Assembly: GCA_003166055.1 (NCBI GenBank)
Contig: PMWR01000446.1
Location: 24,925-30,650, forward strand
From: Acidobacteriaceae bacterium
GTDB lineage: Bacteria; Acidobacteriota; Terriglobia; Terriglobales; Acidobacteriaceae
Length of the DNA: 5,726 nucleotides
Direction: 5' to 3'
The position numbers were made by a program, and so were the translations under genes. The first letter of the stretch is position 1; each line of letters begins with the position of its first letter. The notes beneath the pieces are model-generated. The model had not been told where the DNA came from. It worked only from the letters and a program-made list of their open reading frames with translations, and did no database searches. This document shows, piece after piece, positions 1 to 5,726 of the stretch.

Positions 1-80
1 TCCTGGCGCCGGGGGCTCAGGCGCTGGATCCAACTCGTGGGGTCGTCGATTAGTGGTGACTTGCTCTGGGCGCTTTTCAT
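1..80 (-). CDS. Possible start of a leftward hypothetical gene (partial, runs off left edge)
   Basis: Reading leftward from an ATG at 80-78, an open frame runs to the window edge: 26 codons beginning MKSAQSKSPL and then containing the stretch DDPTSWIQRLSPRRQ. Support is modest. A GGAG lies just upstream of the ATG on this strand (spacing only about 3 bases), and 20 of the 25 codons after the ATG end in G or C, which resembles the coding style of the real genes here. I do not recognise the protein and no domain can be called from so short a piece. If real, it is divergent from the receptor gene, and the stretch between them would be a shared regulatory region. The competing reading is the tail of a rightward gene in frame 3, ending at the TAG at 51-53; the two are unlikely to both be true. 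Confidence 0.3.
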   Translation of the reverse strand, partial: MKSAQSKSPLIDDPTSWIQRLSPRRQ

Positions 81-190
81 GTTCTCCGCAGCATTGCTCA
101 CGGAAGAAATTCTGTCAAATCGGCACATGGCCGAGGGACCGGGGGTTCAACTCAAATTGTACCGGGAAGAGCACGCTATCTTGCACCAAG

Positions 191-233
191 GACGTTGCAA
201 CTTCAGAACCGGAACGACAACGTTTGTTGCAAA
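191..233. repeat. GTTGCAA palindrome / direct repeat cluster, candidate operator
   Basis: GTTGCAAC at 194-201 is a perfect 8-base palindrome. GTTGCAA recurs at 226-232, exactly 32 bases further on (about three helical turns, so on the same DNA face). In addition ACGTTG (192-197) is the reverse complement of CAACGT (218-223), and CAAC/GTTG arms flank GTTT at 218-229. Such paired, helically phased half-sites upstream of a transport gene are what a dimeric regulator site looks like. The motifs are short and could be chance; no known regulator is assigned. Confidence 0.25.
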
Positions 234-301
234 TAATTGCCTGCATGTACAGGAGCACGGCGTAACTCCCGAAGAAAAATGTAAAGATCATGAAAAAACT
301 G

Positions 302-332
302 TTGACATTGAGCCAATATGACCCGACACTAT
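302..332 (+). promoter_or_regulatory. Candidate sigma-70-type promoter for the receptor operon
   Basis: A perfect TTGACA lies at 302-307. The best-placed partner is CACTAT at 327-332, a poor -10 match with a long 19-base spacer. Further downstream TATATG occurs at 352-357 but without a -35 at the right distance. The TTGACA sits in the AT-rich part of the intergenic region, on the correct side of the receptor gene, and would give a leader of roughly 120 bases. The weak -10 keeps this a tentative call. Confidence 0.25.
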
Positions 333-403
333 CGCCAGACGTATTTCGCAATATATGTTTCTTTAGAGTTTCATGCCTCATTTTGAGAGCGCAGTCGGCC
401 TGC

Positions 404-440
404 GTCTTTGATCGGGTGTTCAGCGGACGTGCCCAAAGAC
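404..440 (+). repeat. Inverted repeat in the receptor leader (possible RNA hairpin)
   Basis: GTCTTTG (404-410) is the exact reverse complement of CAAAGAC (434-440), enclosing 23 bases. Inside the loop, GTTC (418-421) and GGAC (425-428) can form a second short stem with one G-U pair. The structure ends 10 bases before the Shine-Dalgarno, so it would not bury it but could affect leader stability or transcript processing. There is no U-tract after it, so it is not a typical intrinsic terminator. A 7-bp stem could arise by chance. Confidence 0.3.
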
Positions 441-450
441 AGACGAATAT

Positions 451-458
451 GGAGGGGG
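451..458 (+). promoter_or_regulatory. Strong ribosome binding site of the TonB-dependent receptor
   Basis: GGAGGGGG lies at 451-458, with 7 bases between the GGAGG core and the ATG at 463. It fixes the receptor start at 463 rather than the in-frame ATG at 472, which would be more distant from the core. Confidence 0.8.
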
Positions 459-462
459 TCAG

Positions 463-3400
463 ATGATCAACATGACGACTTGTCATTTCTGGAGAAACAA
501 CTTTCAATTCACTGGATCGATCGCTGGGGCACTGCTGGCGGCTCTGCTCATCACTCCTTTGTGCGCGCAGACTACCGCGACGGTCACTGGAACTGTGACG
601 GATCAGCATAAGTTCGCAATCGTGGACGCGCAGGTTGAAGTGGAGTCAAAAGAGACTGGCACGATTCGAACCACGGTGACCGACGCGCATGGCGTCTATC
701 GCGTGGCCGCGCTTCCCGCGGGTACCTACAAGATTACGGTGAGCGGAAAGGGATTTGCGAAGCAGATCATTCCCGACCTGACCTTGACGTTGGACCGCAC
801 TGCAACGGTGGACATCGCCATGAAGGTTGGCGGAAACGCCGAGCAAATCGAAGTCACGACCGACGCCCCCCTGATCGATACGACAACTCCTGCAGAAGGG
901 CTCACGATTTCCCCTGAACAGGTGCATGACATCCCGCTGAATGGGCGCGATTATATCGATCTGCTGCAGATGGTTCCGGGCGTGACAGAAAACAAGCAGG
1001 GCGATCCCGGCGAGGATGACACGATTTCGATTCTGGGCGAGCGCGGCAATAATACGGGCTACCTTATCGACGGGTTGAACAACTCGAACCAGTTGACGGG
1101 CGGAGCATCCGCGCAGTTCAACATGGATACGATCTCGGAGTTTGAGGTTTTGACCAGTGGCTACAAGGCTGAGTTTGGCCATGCTTCCGGCGGTATCGTA
1201 AACGTGATTTCGAGGAGCGGGAGCAACACTGTTCACGGGTTGGCCTCGGTGTTTTTGCGGGATAACGTGCTCGACACCTCCGACATTCCCGGTTCGGCGC
1301 CGTACCTGCTGCGGTGGGATTACGATGCCGCGGCAGGTGGCGCGCTTAAGAAGGACAAGATTTTCTGGTTCGCTTCAGCCGAGAACATCCATCAGAATGA
1401 GGCATTGAACTTTACGATTCCCCCGGGTACACCTCAGGTTTTGATCAACAGCGAACAGGCATATGGCGGCCCGTCGCGGGATCGCGAGGCACGCGCCTTT
1501 GGGAAATTCACGGAGCTGGTTGGAAGAAATACATTCACGGAAGAAGCCAACTATACGAATGCGCACAATGGCAATTATCTGCCGCTGTCACAGTCGACAT
1601 CGCTGCCTTCGACACGCCAGGACTATGGGAACACCGCGTTGATGATTGGCGGTACGGATACTGTGCTGCTGGCCGATAAGGATAACCCATGGATCATGAG
1701 TCTCTATGCTCAGTTCCGCAGTGAGCCTTCATCGGTGGGCCCCGCGCATCCGCAAGCAGGTCCGTATACGCTGTTCAATATCTTCAGCGGATATAACACT
1801 GGCGGCATTTTTGGAGATCTCGGCCAGGTGGAATTTGGCTCGCTGACGACCGAAGGATATCTGAAACAGAAATACGGCGATACGGGCGTCAGCTTTACCA
1901 AGACCTGGAAGAAGCACACCTTCAAGATGGGCTACGACTATCTGCGCACGCAGGTCGATGGCGTTGAGCAGAATGTGCAGGAAAACCAGCTGTTTGCCAC
2001 GCTCGCCGACTATGCGACCTATGGACCGATCGACTCCGGGTTCTTCCTGCTGCAGACAACTGGCGGCGCGACTCCAGCGGACAACGACATCGGGCTCAGG
2101 AACAACTACAGCGGCGCATATTTCCAGGACGATTTCAAGCTCTTCAGCAACTTGACCGTTAGCGCAGGACTGCGCTGGGATTACGACTCCGCCTTCAAGA
2201 TCAAAACCAACTTCTCGCCACGCGCGGGCTTTTCGTGGTCTGTGAATCCGAAGACGATGGTGCGCGGTAGCTTTGGTGTCTTTTACGATCATTTCCGCCT
2301 TGGACTGGCGCGCGACATCCCGGCATTTGGCGGCGCCAACCTGCAGTCGATTCAGCCGCTCTCGTATCCGCGGCTGTTTTACGGCGTTCCGACCATTGCG
2401 CCGGCGCTGTTCGGGCTGTGCCTCTCGGAAACGGAAACGGATGCGCAGCTTGCCGCGTCCGGCGCTACATGTCCCTATTTCGCGGGCCCAATCTATGGCG
2501 TCGACCATCTGAACAACGTGGTTGCTGGCGGGCATGCTCCGATACCTGCCAACAGCATTGTGACGTCGAGCAACGTGCAGTCGCTTTCCGGACTCGATCC
2601 GACGACCTACCTGAATGACGCCGCGGCCGCAATTGGGCAACAGCCCGGTTATCTCTTCTGGGGGCCGTACGGAGCGATATCGTATCTTGTCGATCCGGCA
2701 GGAACCTTTCCGGTGACGCTTGCTCCAGGATTTGCGACTCCGTTCTCCCGCGCATTTACGCTGGGGGTGCAAAGAGAAGTGAGCAGGAACTTTGTCATCT
2801 CGCTCGATCTCTATCACAAAGGGATCGAGAACCTGCTGGGAGTTCGGCAGACGAATTTGCCTTTTGACGCGCGTCTGCTTAACAACTTCGTTGGACCGTA
2901 TGTCAACGGTTATGGCCCATGGTACTCAGGCAAGTTCAACGCCGCGATTATCGCCTTCGAGAAACGGTATAGCAATCACTTCACCGCCGGCGGCAGCTAT
3001 GCACTGACGTCGGAAGACGACGACGCGTTGTGCTCCGACCTGGATCAAGGCCCAACCGGCGTCTGCTATCCAACCGACAGCTACGTCGGCGAGACCGATC
3101 TGTTACCGGATCCGGCCACCGGCCAGACAAACGCCGATGCCGGATACTACGATGGCATCACCGGCAACTATATTCCCAAAGCAGGGATTTTCTGGAACGG
3201 CCCAAAGCTGGATGAGGGAGCATCGGACTTCGCGCTGCACCACACGCTGCAGTTACACGGCATGGTGCAGATTCCGTTTAAATTCCAATTCAGCGGAACG
3301 TTTCGCGCGCAGAGCGGATTCCACTACACTGCTTCGGCGGCCGTGCCCGTTGATCAGGATGGGAACGGGAACTATGGAATACGAGATCTGAAGACGGGCC

Positions 3401-3630
3401 GCAATCAGTTTGTTTCTCCGGTGTATGTCAACCAGGATATTCGGATTTCGCGCCTCTTCACGGTCCATGAGAGAGTGAAGATTCAGCCGATATTTGAGTA
3501 CTTCGACCTCTTCAACAATGGCAATCCTGCCGCGATCCAGATTCAGCAGTCCCAAGGCCCGCTGTTCGGGACCATCTCGCAGAGACTCCCGGGGCGCCAG
3601 GGCGAAGTCGCGCTGCGCATTGAATTCTGA
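463..3630 (+). CDS. Oar-like TonB-dependent outer-membrane receptor with carboxypeptidase-regulatory-like domain
   Basis: Predicted outer-membrane, energy-coupled transporter of 1055 aa, complete and within the usual 1000-1200 aa of the acidobacterial Oar-like family. Residues 1-35 form a signal peptide (R11, hydrophobic core about 18-33, likely cleavage after LCA35). Residues about 39-122 are a carboxypeptidase-regulatory-like beta-sandwich (VTGTVTD, then DAHGVYRVAALPAGTY). The plug follows at about 125-255: PLNGRDYIDLLQMVPGV (158-174), YLIDGLNNSN (200-209), GGIVNVISRSGSN (243-255). The remainder is the beta-barrel with family-typical strands such as GAYFQDD (551-557), LRWDYD (570-575) and FSPRAGF (584-590). 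The chain ends in Phe, as barrel-assembly signals do. The only cysteines after the signal peptide are C653/C670 and C857/C868. A DQDGNG loop lies at 964-969. No clear TonB box was recognised. It is first in a probable three-gene operon; the ligand is unknown, and family members are often guessed to handle saccharides or peptides without proof. Confidence 0.95.
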   Translation: MINMTTCHFWRNNFQFTGSIAGALLAALLITPLCAQTTATVTGTVTDQHKFAIVDAQVEVESKETGTIRTTVTDAHGVYRVAALPAGTYKITVSGKGFAKQIIPDLTLTLDRTATVDIAMKVGGNAEQIEVTTDAPLIDTTTPAEGLTISPEQVHDIPLNGRDYIDLLQMVPGVTENKQGDPGEDDTISILGERGNNTGYLIDGLNNSNQLTGGASAQFNMDTISEFEVLTSGYKAEFGHASGGIVNVISRSGSNTVHGLASVFLRDNVLDTSDIPGSAPYLLRWDYDAAAGGALKKDKIFWFASAENIHQNEALNFTIPPGTPQVLINSEQAYGGPSRDREARAFGKFTELVGRNTFTEEANYTNAHNGNYLPLSQSTSLPSTRQDYGNTALMIGGTDTVLLADKDNPWIMSLYAQFRSEPSSVGPAHPQAGPYTLFNIFSGYNTGGIFGDLGQVEFGSLTTEGYLKQKYGDTGVSFTKTWKKHTFKMGYDYLRTQVDGVEQNVQENQLFATLADYATYGPIDSGFFLLQTTGGATPADNDIGLRNNYSGAYFQDDFKLFSNLTVSAGLRWDYDSAFKIKTNFSPRAGFSWSVNPKTMVRGSFGVFYDHFRLGLARDIPAFGGANLQSIQPLSYPRLFYGVPTIAPALFGLCLSETETDAQLAASGATCPYFAGPIYGVDHLNNVVAGGHAPIPANSIVTSSNVQSLSGLDPTTYLNDAAAAIGQQPGYLFWGPYGAISYLVDPAGTFPVTLAPGFATPFSRAFTLGVQREVSRNFVISLDLYHKGIENLLGVRQTNLPFDARLLNNFVGPYVNGYGPWYSGKFNAAIIAFEKRYSNHFTAGGSYALTSEDDDALCSDLDQGPTGVCYPTDSYVGETDLLPDPATGQTNADAGYYDGITGNYIPKAGIFWNGPKLDEGASDFALHHTLQLHGMVQIPFKFQFSGTFRAQSGFHYTASAAVPVDQDGNGNYGIRDLKTGRNQFVSPVYVNQDIRISRLFTVHERVKIQPIFEYFDLFNNGNPAAIQIQQSQGPLFGTISQRLPGRQGEVALRIEF

Positions 3631-3663
3631 TGCGCTAAGCTGGATGCTTCAGGAGATCCGGAG

Positions 3664-3670
3664 AGGTGGA
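3664..3670 (+). promoter_or_regulatory. Ribosome binding site of the alpha/beta-hydrolase
   Basis: AGGTGGA at 3664-3670 stands 8 bases before the ATG at 3679, ideal spacing. The whole 48-base gap after the receptor stop contains no hairpin with a U-tract, consistent with read-through from the receptor gene. Confidence 0.7.
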
Positions 3671-3678
3671 AGTAATTC

Positions 3679-4737
3679 ATGGCTGAACCGAGTAGATCCG
3701 TTGGCGCCCGCATCGTCAGAGTGACGAAGCGGGTGCTGCTTTTCCTTCTCGTGGCCGTGGTTGTGCTGCTCGGCGCGGGAGCGATTTGGAACGCGGCGGC
3801 GCTGCATCATTACCGGGCGCTGGCCGGCGTGCCGGGCAAGCTTTACCAGGTGGATGGTCGGACCATGCAGATGCTTTGCACGGGCTCCGGTTCGCCCGTG
3901 GTGGTGTTGGAAGCGGGACTGGGTAATGACTCAACGATCTGGGCCAAGAACCAGCCGGAGCTGTCGAAGATCACGCGCGTCTGCGCCTACGATCGCGCCG
4001 GCTTTGGATGGAGCGAATCAAGGCCGGGCGTGCGTGATTCGAATGCAATTTCTCATGAGCTGCACGGTCTGCTTGAGCAGGCGGGCATCACGGAACCCGT
4101 CCTATTGATGGGCCATTCCATTGCCGGGATTCATATGCGGAATTATGCGGCGCATTATCCGCAGGGCGTTGCGGGCATTGTCTTCATCGATGGCTCAACG
4201 CCGCAACAGGATAAGTATTTTCCCGCGTCGATCGAGAAAAAGCAGGAGCAATTCGTGAAGATCCTGTTTCCTCTCGCGAAGGCCGCAACGGCCACCGGCG
4301 TGTTGCGGGCGTTGGGTCAGTGCACCAAGATCACGCCTGGAATGGAATCGTATGCGGCGTGGATCAAGGCTGACACCTGCGCACCGTCGCAAATTACTTC
4401 AGTCGAGCGGGAGATGAAGGGGGTGCCTGCCTCAGGCGATGAGACGGTCCACTCGGGACCATTCGGAAACCTGCCGATTCTCATTTTCTCGCAGGATCCA
4501 ACGATGCATGATTCCCGACTCGGAGATGGCGGCAAGCAACTTTCTTCGATCTGGAACGGGATGCAGGAGAGCTTGAAGAAGCTGTCGACGAACAGCCGGC
4601 GCATCATCGCGAAAGGCAGCACGCACTATGTGCAGGTGGATCGCTCGGACATGTTGAATCGTGAAGTAACCAGGTTTATTGAGCAAGTCCGTTCGGGCGC
4701 GGTCTCGCCGCAGAACGGAACTACCGTGACGGAATAA
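3679..4737 (+). CDS. Membrane-anchored alpha/beta-hydrolase (periplasm-facing)
   Basis: A 352-aa alpha/beta-hydrolase-fold enzyme, probably an esterase, lipase or amidase. Residues about 18-41 are a single hydrophobic helix preceded by R11, R14, K17 and R18, so the N-terminus should stay inside and the catalytic domain face the periplasm; no obvious cleavage site follows, so it reads as a signal anchor. Core motifs in order: VVVLEAGLG (74-82, beta-strand and oxyanion loop), VCAYDRAGFGWSES (101-114), the nucleophile elbow GHSIAG with Ser147 (145-150), VAGIVFIDGS (164-173), LPILIFSQDP with Asp273 as likely acid (265-274), and GSTHYVQ with His316 (313-319). The Ser-Asp-His assignment follows family order. 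The elbow has Ala149 where the GxSxG consensus has Gly. The insertion at about 175-260 would be the lid that shapes the pocket. It lies 48 bases after the receptor gene and 3-18 bases before the serine hydrolase. The exact substrate cannot be inferred. Confidence 0.9.
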   Translation: MAEPSRSVGARIVRVTKRVLLFLLVAVVVLLGAGAIWNAAALHHYRALAGVPGKLYQVDGRTMQMLCTGSGSPVVVLEAGLGNDSTIWAKNQPELSKITRVCAYDRAGFGWSESRPGVRDSNAISHELHGLLEQAGITEPVLLMGHSIAGIHMRNYAAHYPQGVAGIVFIDGSTPQQDKYFPASIEKKQEQFVKILFPLAKAATATGVLRALGQCTKITPGMESYAAWIKADTCAPSQITSVEREMKGVPASGDETVHSGPFGNLPILIFSQDPTMHDSRLGDGGKQLSSIWNGMQESLKKLSTNSRRIIAKGSTHYVQVDRSDMLNREVTRFIEQVRSGAVSPQNGTTVTE

Positions 4738-4742
4738 GAGAT

Positions 4743-4747
4743 GAGGG
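4743..4747 (+). promoter_or_regulatory. Ribosome binding site deciding the serine hydrolase start
   Basis: GAGGG at 4743-4747 is 8 bases before the ATG at 4756. It lies inside the first codons of the alternative start at 4741, whose own upstream sequence offers only a weak GGA at 4731-4733. The better site and the MKLQ-type signal-peptide start favour 4756. Confidence 0.5.
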
Positions 4748-4755
4748 TGACTCCA

Positions 4756-5726
4756 ATGAAGCTCCAGGACACTTTGAAGGGCGCGTGTGCCGCTGCGATT
4801 CTGGCTGTGGTTGTGATGAGCGGTAATGCTTACGGAGAGGCGGGGCATCCGCAGCAGGAGCCTGTTGTATCAAAGCCGGTGGCTGCGGCGGTGCCTGCGT
4901 CGCCGAGTGCGCCCGCGATGACTGCCGATGACCTGTCCGCGTATCTCGATGGCCTGATCCCGATGCAGTTGAAGCGGGAGAACATCGCCGGCGCCACGGT
5001 CATCGTCGTCAAGGATGGCAAGGTCCTGGTTGAAAAGGGATATGGGTTTGCCAATGTCGAGAAGAGGACGCCGGTTACGCCGCAAACCCTGTTCCGTCCC
5101 GGATCGATTTCCAAGCTCTTCACCTGGACCGCCGTAATGCAGCAAGTCGAACAGGGCAAAATCGACCTCGACCGCGACATCAACGACTATCTGGATTTCA
5201 AGATTCCCGCCACGTATCCCAAGCCGATCACCATGCGCAATCTGATGACCCATACGCCTGGGTTTGAAGAAGCCATCAAGGATCTGATTGTGACCAAGGG
5301 ATCGAAGCCGGTCTCAATCGGCGAATTTCTCAAGACGCACATGCCGCAGCGCGTCTATCCGCCGGGAACAACGCCGGCGTATTCGAATTATGGCGCGACG
5401 CTTGCCGGGTACATTGTTGAGCGTGTGTCGGGAATGCCCTTTGACGACTACGTCGAGAAGAACATTTTTTTGCCTCTGGGCATGACGCATACGAGTTTTC
5501 GCCAACCGTTGCCGGCGCAGTTGCAGCCGCTGATGTCGAGCGGCTACGCGCTTGGAAGCGGTGAGGCGAAGCCCTACGAGATCATCGCCGCGGAGCCGGC
5601 CGGCAGTTTGGCAACATCCGCCGAAGATATCTCGCACTTCATGCTCGCGCATCTTCAGAATGGCGAGTACAACGGCGCGCACATCCTGAAGCCCGAGACG
5701 GTTGCACTGATGCACTCGGCGCAATT
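4756..5726 (+). CDS. Secreted serine hydrolase, beta-lactamase/CubicO family (3' end cut off by window)
   Basis: The N-terminal 323 residues of a serine beta-lactamase-like hydrolase (PF00144 type), a fold shared by class C beta-lactamases, DD-peptidases and esterases. Numbered from the ATG at 4756, residues 1-26 are a signal peptide (K2 and K8, hydrophobic core about 10-21), followed by a Pro/Ala/Ser-rich linker to about residue 54. The catalytic domain starts near 57. It shows VIVVKDGKVLVEKGYGFAN (82-100), the SxxK motif S117-I-S-K120 (nucleophile and general base), MRNLMTHTPGF (160-170), and the second motif Y209-S-N211 in PAYSNYG. Then come IFLPLGMTHTSF (237-248) and EPAGSLATSAEDISHFM (280-296). 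The third motif (HxG/KTG-like) should lie beyond the right edge. An in-frame ATG at 4741, 3 bases after the preceding stop, is an alternative start adding five residues. Most genes of this type are esterases or peptidases rather than antibiotic-resistance enzymes, so no resistance is claimed. The close spacing implies co-transcription with the alpha/beta-hydrolase. Confidence 0.92.
   Translation, partial: MKLQDTLKGACAAAILAVVVMSGNAYGEAGHPQQEPVVSKPVAAAVPASPSAPAMTADDLSAYLDGLIPMQLKRENIAGATVIVVKDGKVLVEKGYGFANVEKRTPVTPQTLFRPGSISKLFTWTAVMQQVEQGKIDLDRDINDYLDFKIPATYPKPITMRNLMTHTPGFEEAIKDLIVTKGSKPVSIGEFLKTHMPQRVYPPGTTPAYSNYGATLAGYIVERVSGMPFDDYVEKNIFLPLGMTHTSFRQPLPAQLQPLMSSGYALGSGEAKPYEIIAAEPAGSLATSAEDISHFMLAHLQNGEYNGAHILKPETVALMHSAQ

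Larger units (their letters stand above)
81..462. other. Intergenic / upstream regulatory region of the receptor operon
   Basis: About 380 bases with no convincing gene. The base composition is richer in A and T than the flanking genes, most clearly at 270-375. Open frames across it (for example a GTG-started one ending at 321) lack a good ribosome binding site, a recognisable domain and the codon pattern of the neighbouring genes. It holds, in order, a GTTGCAA repeat cluster, a TTGACA promoter candidate, a small inverted repeat and a strong Shine-Dalgarno for the receptor. No tRNA, cobalamin-riboswitch-like box or transposon end was recognised. Confidence 0.6.

Noticed and set aside
3..53. 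Frame-3 tail (LAPGAQALDPTRGVVD then TAG) as the end of an upstream rightward gene
   Set aside because: Possible, but only 16 codons are visible with weaker third-position bias than the opposing minus-strand frame; too little to call.
90..118. Minus-strand TTGACA (118-113) with AATGCT (95-90) as promoter of the leftward gene
   Set aside because: The -10 is poor and transcription would begin only a few bases before the ATG at 80, removing the ribosome binding site.
140..165. GGGGGTTCAACTC as a tRNA T-arm
   Set aside because: The flanking bases do not form the 5-bp T stem and no acceptor or anticodon arm is found nearby.
240..253. CCTGCATGTACAGG as a LexA/SOS box
   Set aside because: The CTG and CAG arms are separated by 6 bases, not the 10 needed in the CTG-N10-CAG site, and the context is not an SOS gene.
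37..321. GTG-started rightward frame of 94 codons, open from the left edge
   Set aside because: No convincing ribosome binding site, no recognisable domain, AT-rich composition toward its end and no codon bias like the genuine genes; it also overlaps the promoter and repeat features.
330..462. Cobalamin-type or other riboswitch in the receptor leader
   Set aside because: No B12-box-like sequence and no multi-stem architecture; only one small inverted repeat is visible.
646..1236. 196-codon minus-strand open frame opposite the receptor plug
   Set aside because: Same shadow effect; the plus strand here encodes clear regulatory-like and plug motifs.
1729..2817. 362-codon minus-strand open frame inside the receptor gene
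   Set aside because: Shadow frame: it lies wholly opposite the well-supported receptor barrel, its translation is rich in Arg and shows no domain, and long antisense frames are common opposite GC-rich genes.
4756..5726. Serine hydrolase as an antibiotic-resistance beta-lactamase
   Set aside because: SxxK and YxN are shared by esterases and DD-peptidases of the same fold; the third motif is outside the window and the neighbours suggest no resistance function.

Overview
The window looks like chromosomal DNA from an Acidobacteriota member, probably a Terriglobia/Acidobacteriaceae-type soil bacterium. This rests on a very large Oar-like TonB-dependent receptor with an N-terminal carboxypeptidase-regulatory-like domain (a hallmark paralogue family of these genomes), moderately high GC coding sequence, and two exported hydrolases of types common in the same genomes. 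The taxonomic call is inference from gene style; there is no marker gene here.

Layout. Bases 1-80 may hold the first 26 codons of a leftward gene running off the left edge (weakly supported). Bases 81-462 are an AT-richer, apparently non-coding stretch with a palindrome/direct-repeat cluster around 191-233, a TTGACA-type promoter candidate near 302, an inverted repeat at 404-440, and a strong Shine-Dalgarno at 451-458. Bases 463-3630 encode the TonB-dependent receptor (1055 aa, complete). Bases 3679-4737 encode a 352-aa alpha/beta-hydrolase with an N-terminal membrane anchor. From 4756 (or 4741) to the right edge runs a secreted serine hydrolase of the beta-lactamase/CubicO family, cut off by the window end after about 323 residues.

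The three rightward genes are tightly packed (48 bp, then 3 or 18 bp, no terminator visible between them) and each has its own ribosome binding site, so they probably form one transcript. All three products are predicted to act outside the cytoplasm: receptor in the outer membrane, alpha/beta-hydrolase tethered to the inner membrane facing the periplasm, serine hydrolase exported by a signal peptide. The simplest reading is a small capture-and-cleave unit: import of a ligand across the outer membrane and hydrolysis of ester or amide bonds in the periplasm. The substrate cannot be read from the sequence. I found no clear evidence of a mobile element, CRISPR array, tRNA, rRNA or known riboswitch.
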